From Paramecium tetraurelia (Eukaryota; Ciliophora; Oligohymenophorea; Peniculida; Parameciidae), in the NCBI RefSeq assembly GCF_000165425.1, contig NW_001799621.1:1-64000 (forward strand): 64,000 nucleotides of DNA. The letters run 5' to 3'. The stretch's first letter is position 1; the number at the start of each line of letters is the position of its first letter. The position numbers and the translations under genes were made by a program. Positions 63,992 to 64,000 of the stretch are shown here, one piece after another. The notes under the pieces were generated by a model. It had not been told where the DNA came from and did not search any database. It saw only the letters and a program-made list of their open reading frames with translations.

Positions 63992-64000
63992 AAATTCCTT

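Overview
The window looks like ciliate macronuclear DNA, most likely from Paramecium or a close relative. It is very AT-rich. Nearly every convincing gene reads through TAA and TAG (as glutamine) and stops only at TGA. Introns are tiny (about 18-33 nt), start with GTA (rarely GTT) and end in TAG or, in many cases here, AAG. Genes are packed 27-200 bp apart on both strands. All protein calls below use TGA as the only stop and splice these small introns by eye. No database was searched, and no rRNA, tRNA, CRISPR array or intact transposon was recognised.

Layout. 1-1.27 kb is non-coding. 1.27-11.9 kb is one very large surface-protein gene: a signal peptide, roughly two dozen cysteine-rich repeats, a long extracellular part, a GPS-like site and a multi-pass membrane end. 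12.0-14.1 kb holds two reading frames that change phase without visible introns, including a von Willebrand A pseudogene. 14.8-25.4 kb holds a CAMK-type kinase, two small unknown genes around a 14-bp perfect hairpin, a TLDc/OXR1-like gene, a PHD-finger gene, a Gln-rich acidic gene, a membrane RING ubiquitin-ligase gene and a phospholipase B-like gene. 26-29 kb carries two paralogous helix-turn-helix genes on the minus strand. 29.2-32.6 kb is a run of four plus-strand genes (coiled-coil and unknown). 32.8-33.6 kb is a BAH-PHD chromatin gene. 34-44 kb holds a TPR gene, coiled-coil genes and unknowns.

44.4-64 kb is the best-conserved part: a predicted myristoylated basic protein, an ULK/ATG1-like kinase, GSK3, a membrane-anchored chromo-like protein, a CIMIP2/FAM166-like ciliary microtubule protein, CDC5/CEF1 and PRP28/DDX23 in head-to-head arrangement, a DUF1761 membrane protein, an ammonium-transporter homologue that has lost both twin-histidine residues, a TM9SF nonaspanin, a coiled-coil protein and a double-domain cystatin at the right edge.

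Functional links are few, as expected for a eukaryotic chromosome. The clearest is the divergent CDC5-PRP28 pair, two spliceosome factors with 191 bp between their start codons. Three genes have chromatin-reader domains (PHD, BAH-PHD, chromo-like). Where I could not carry a frame through a gene I say so; such places may be introns I missed, sequence errors or real damage.
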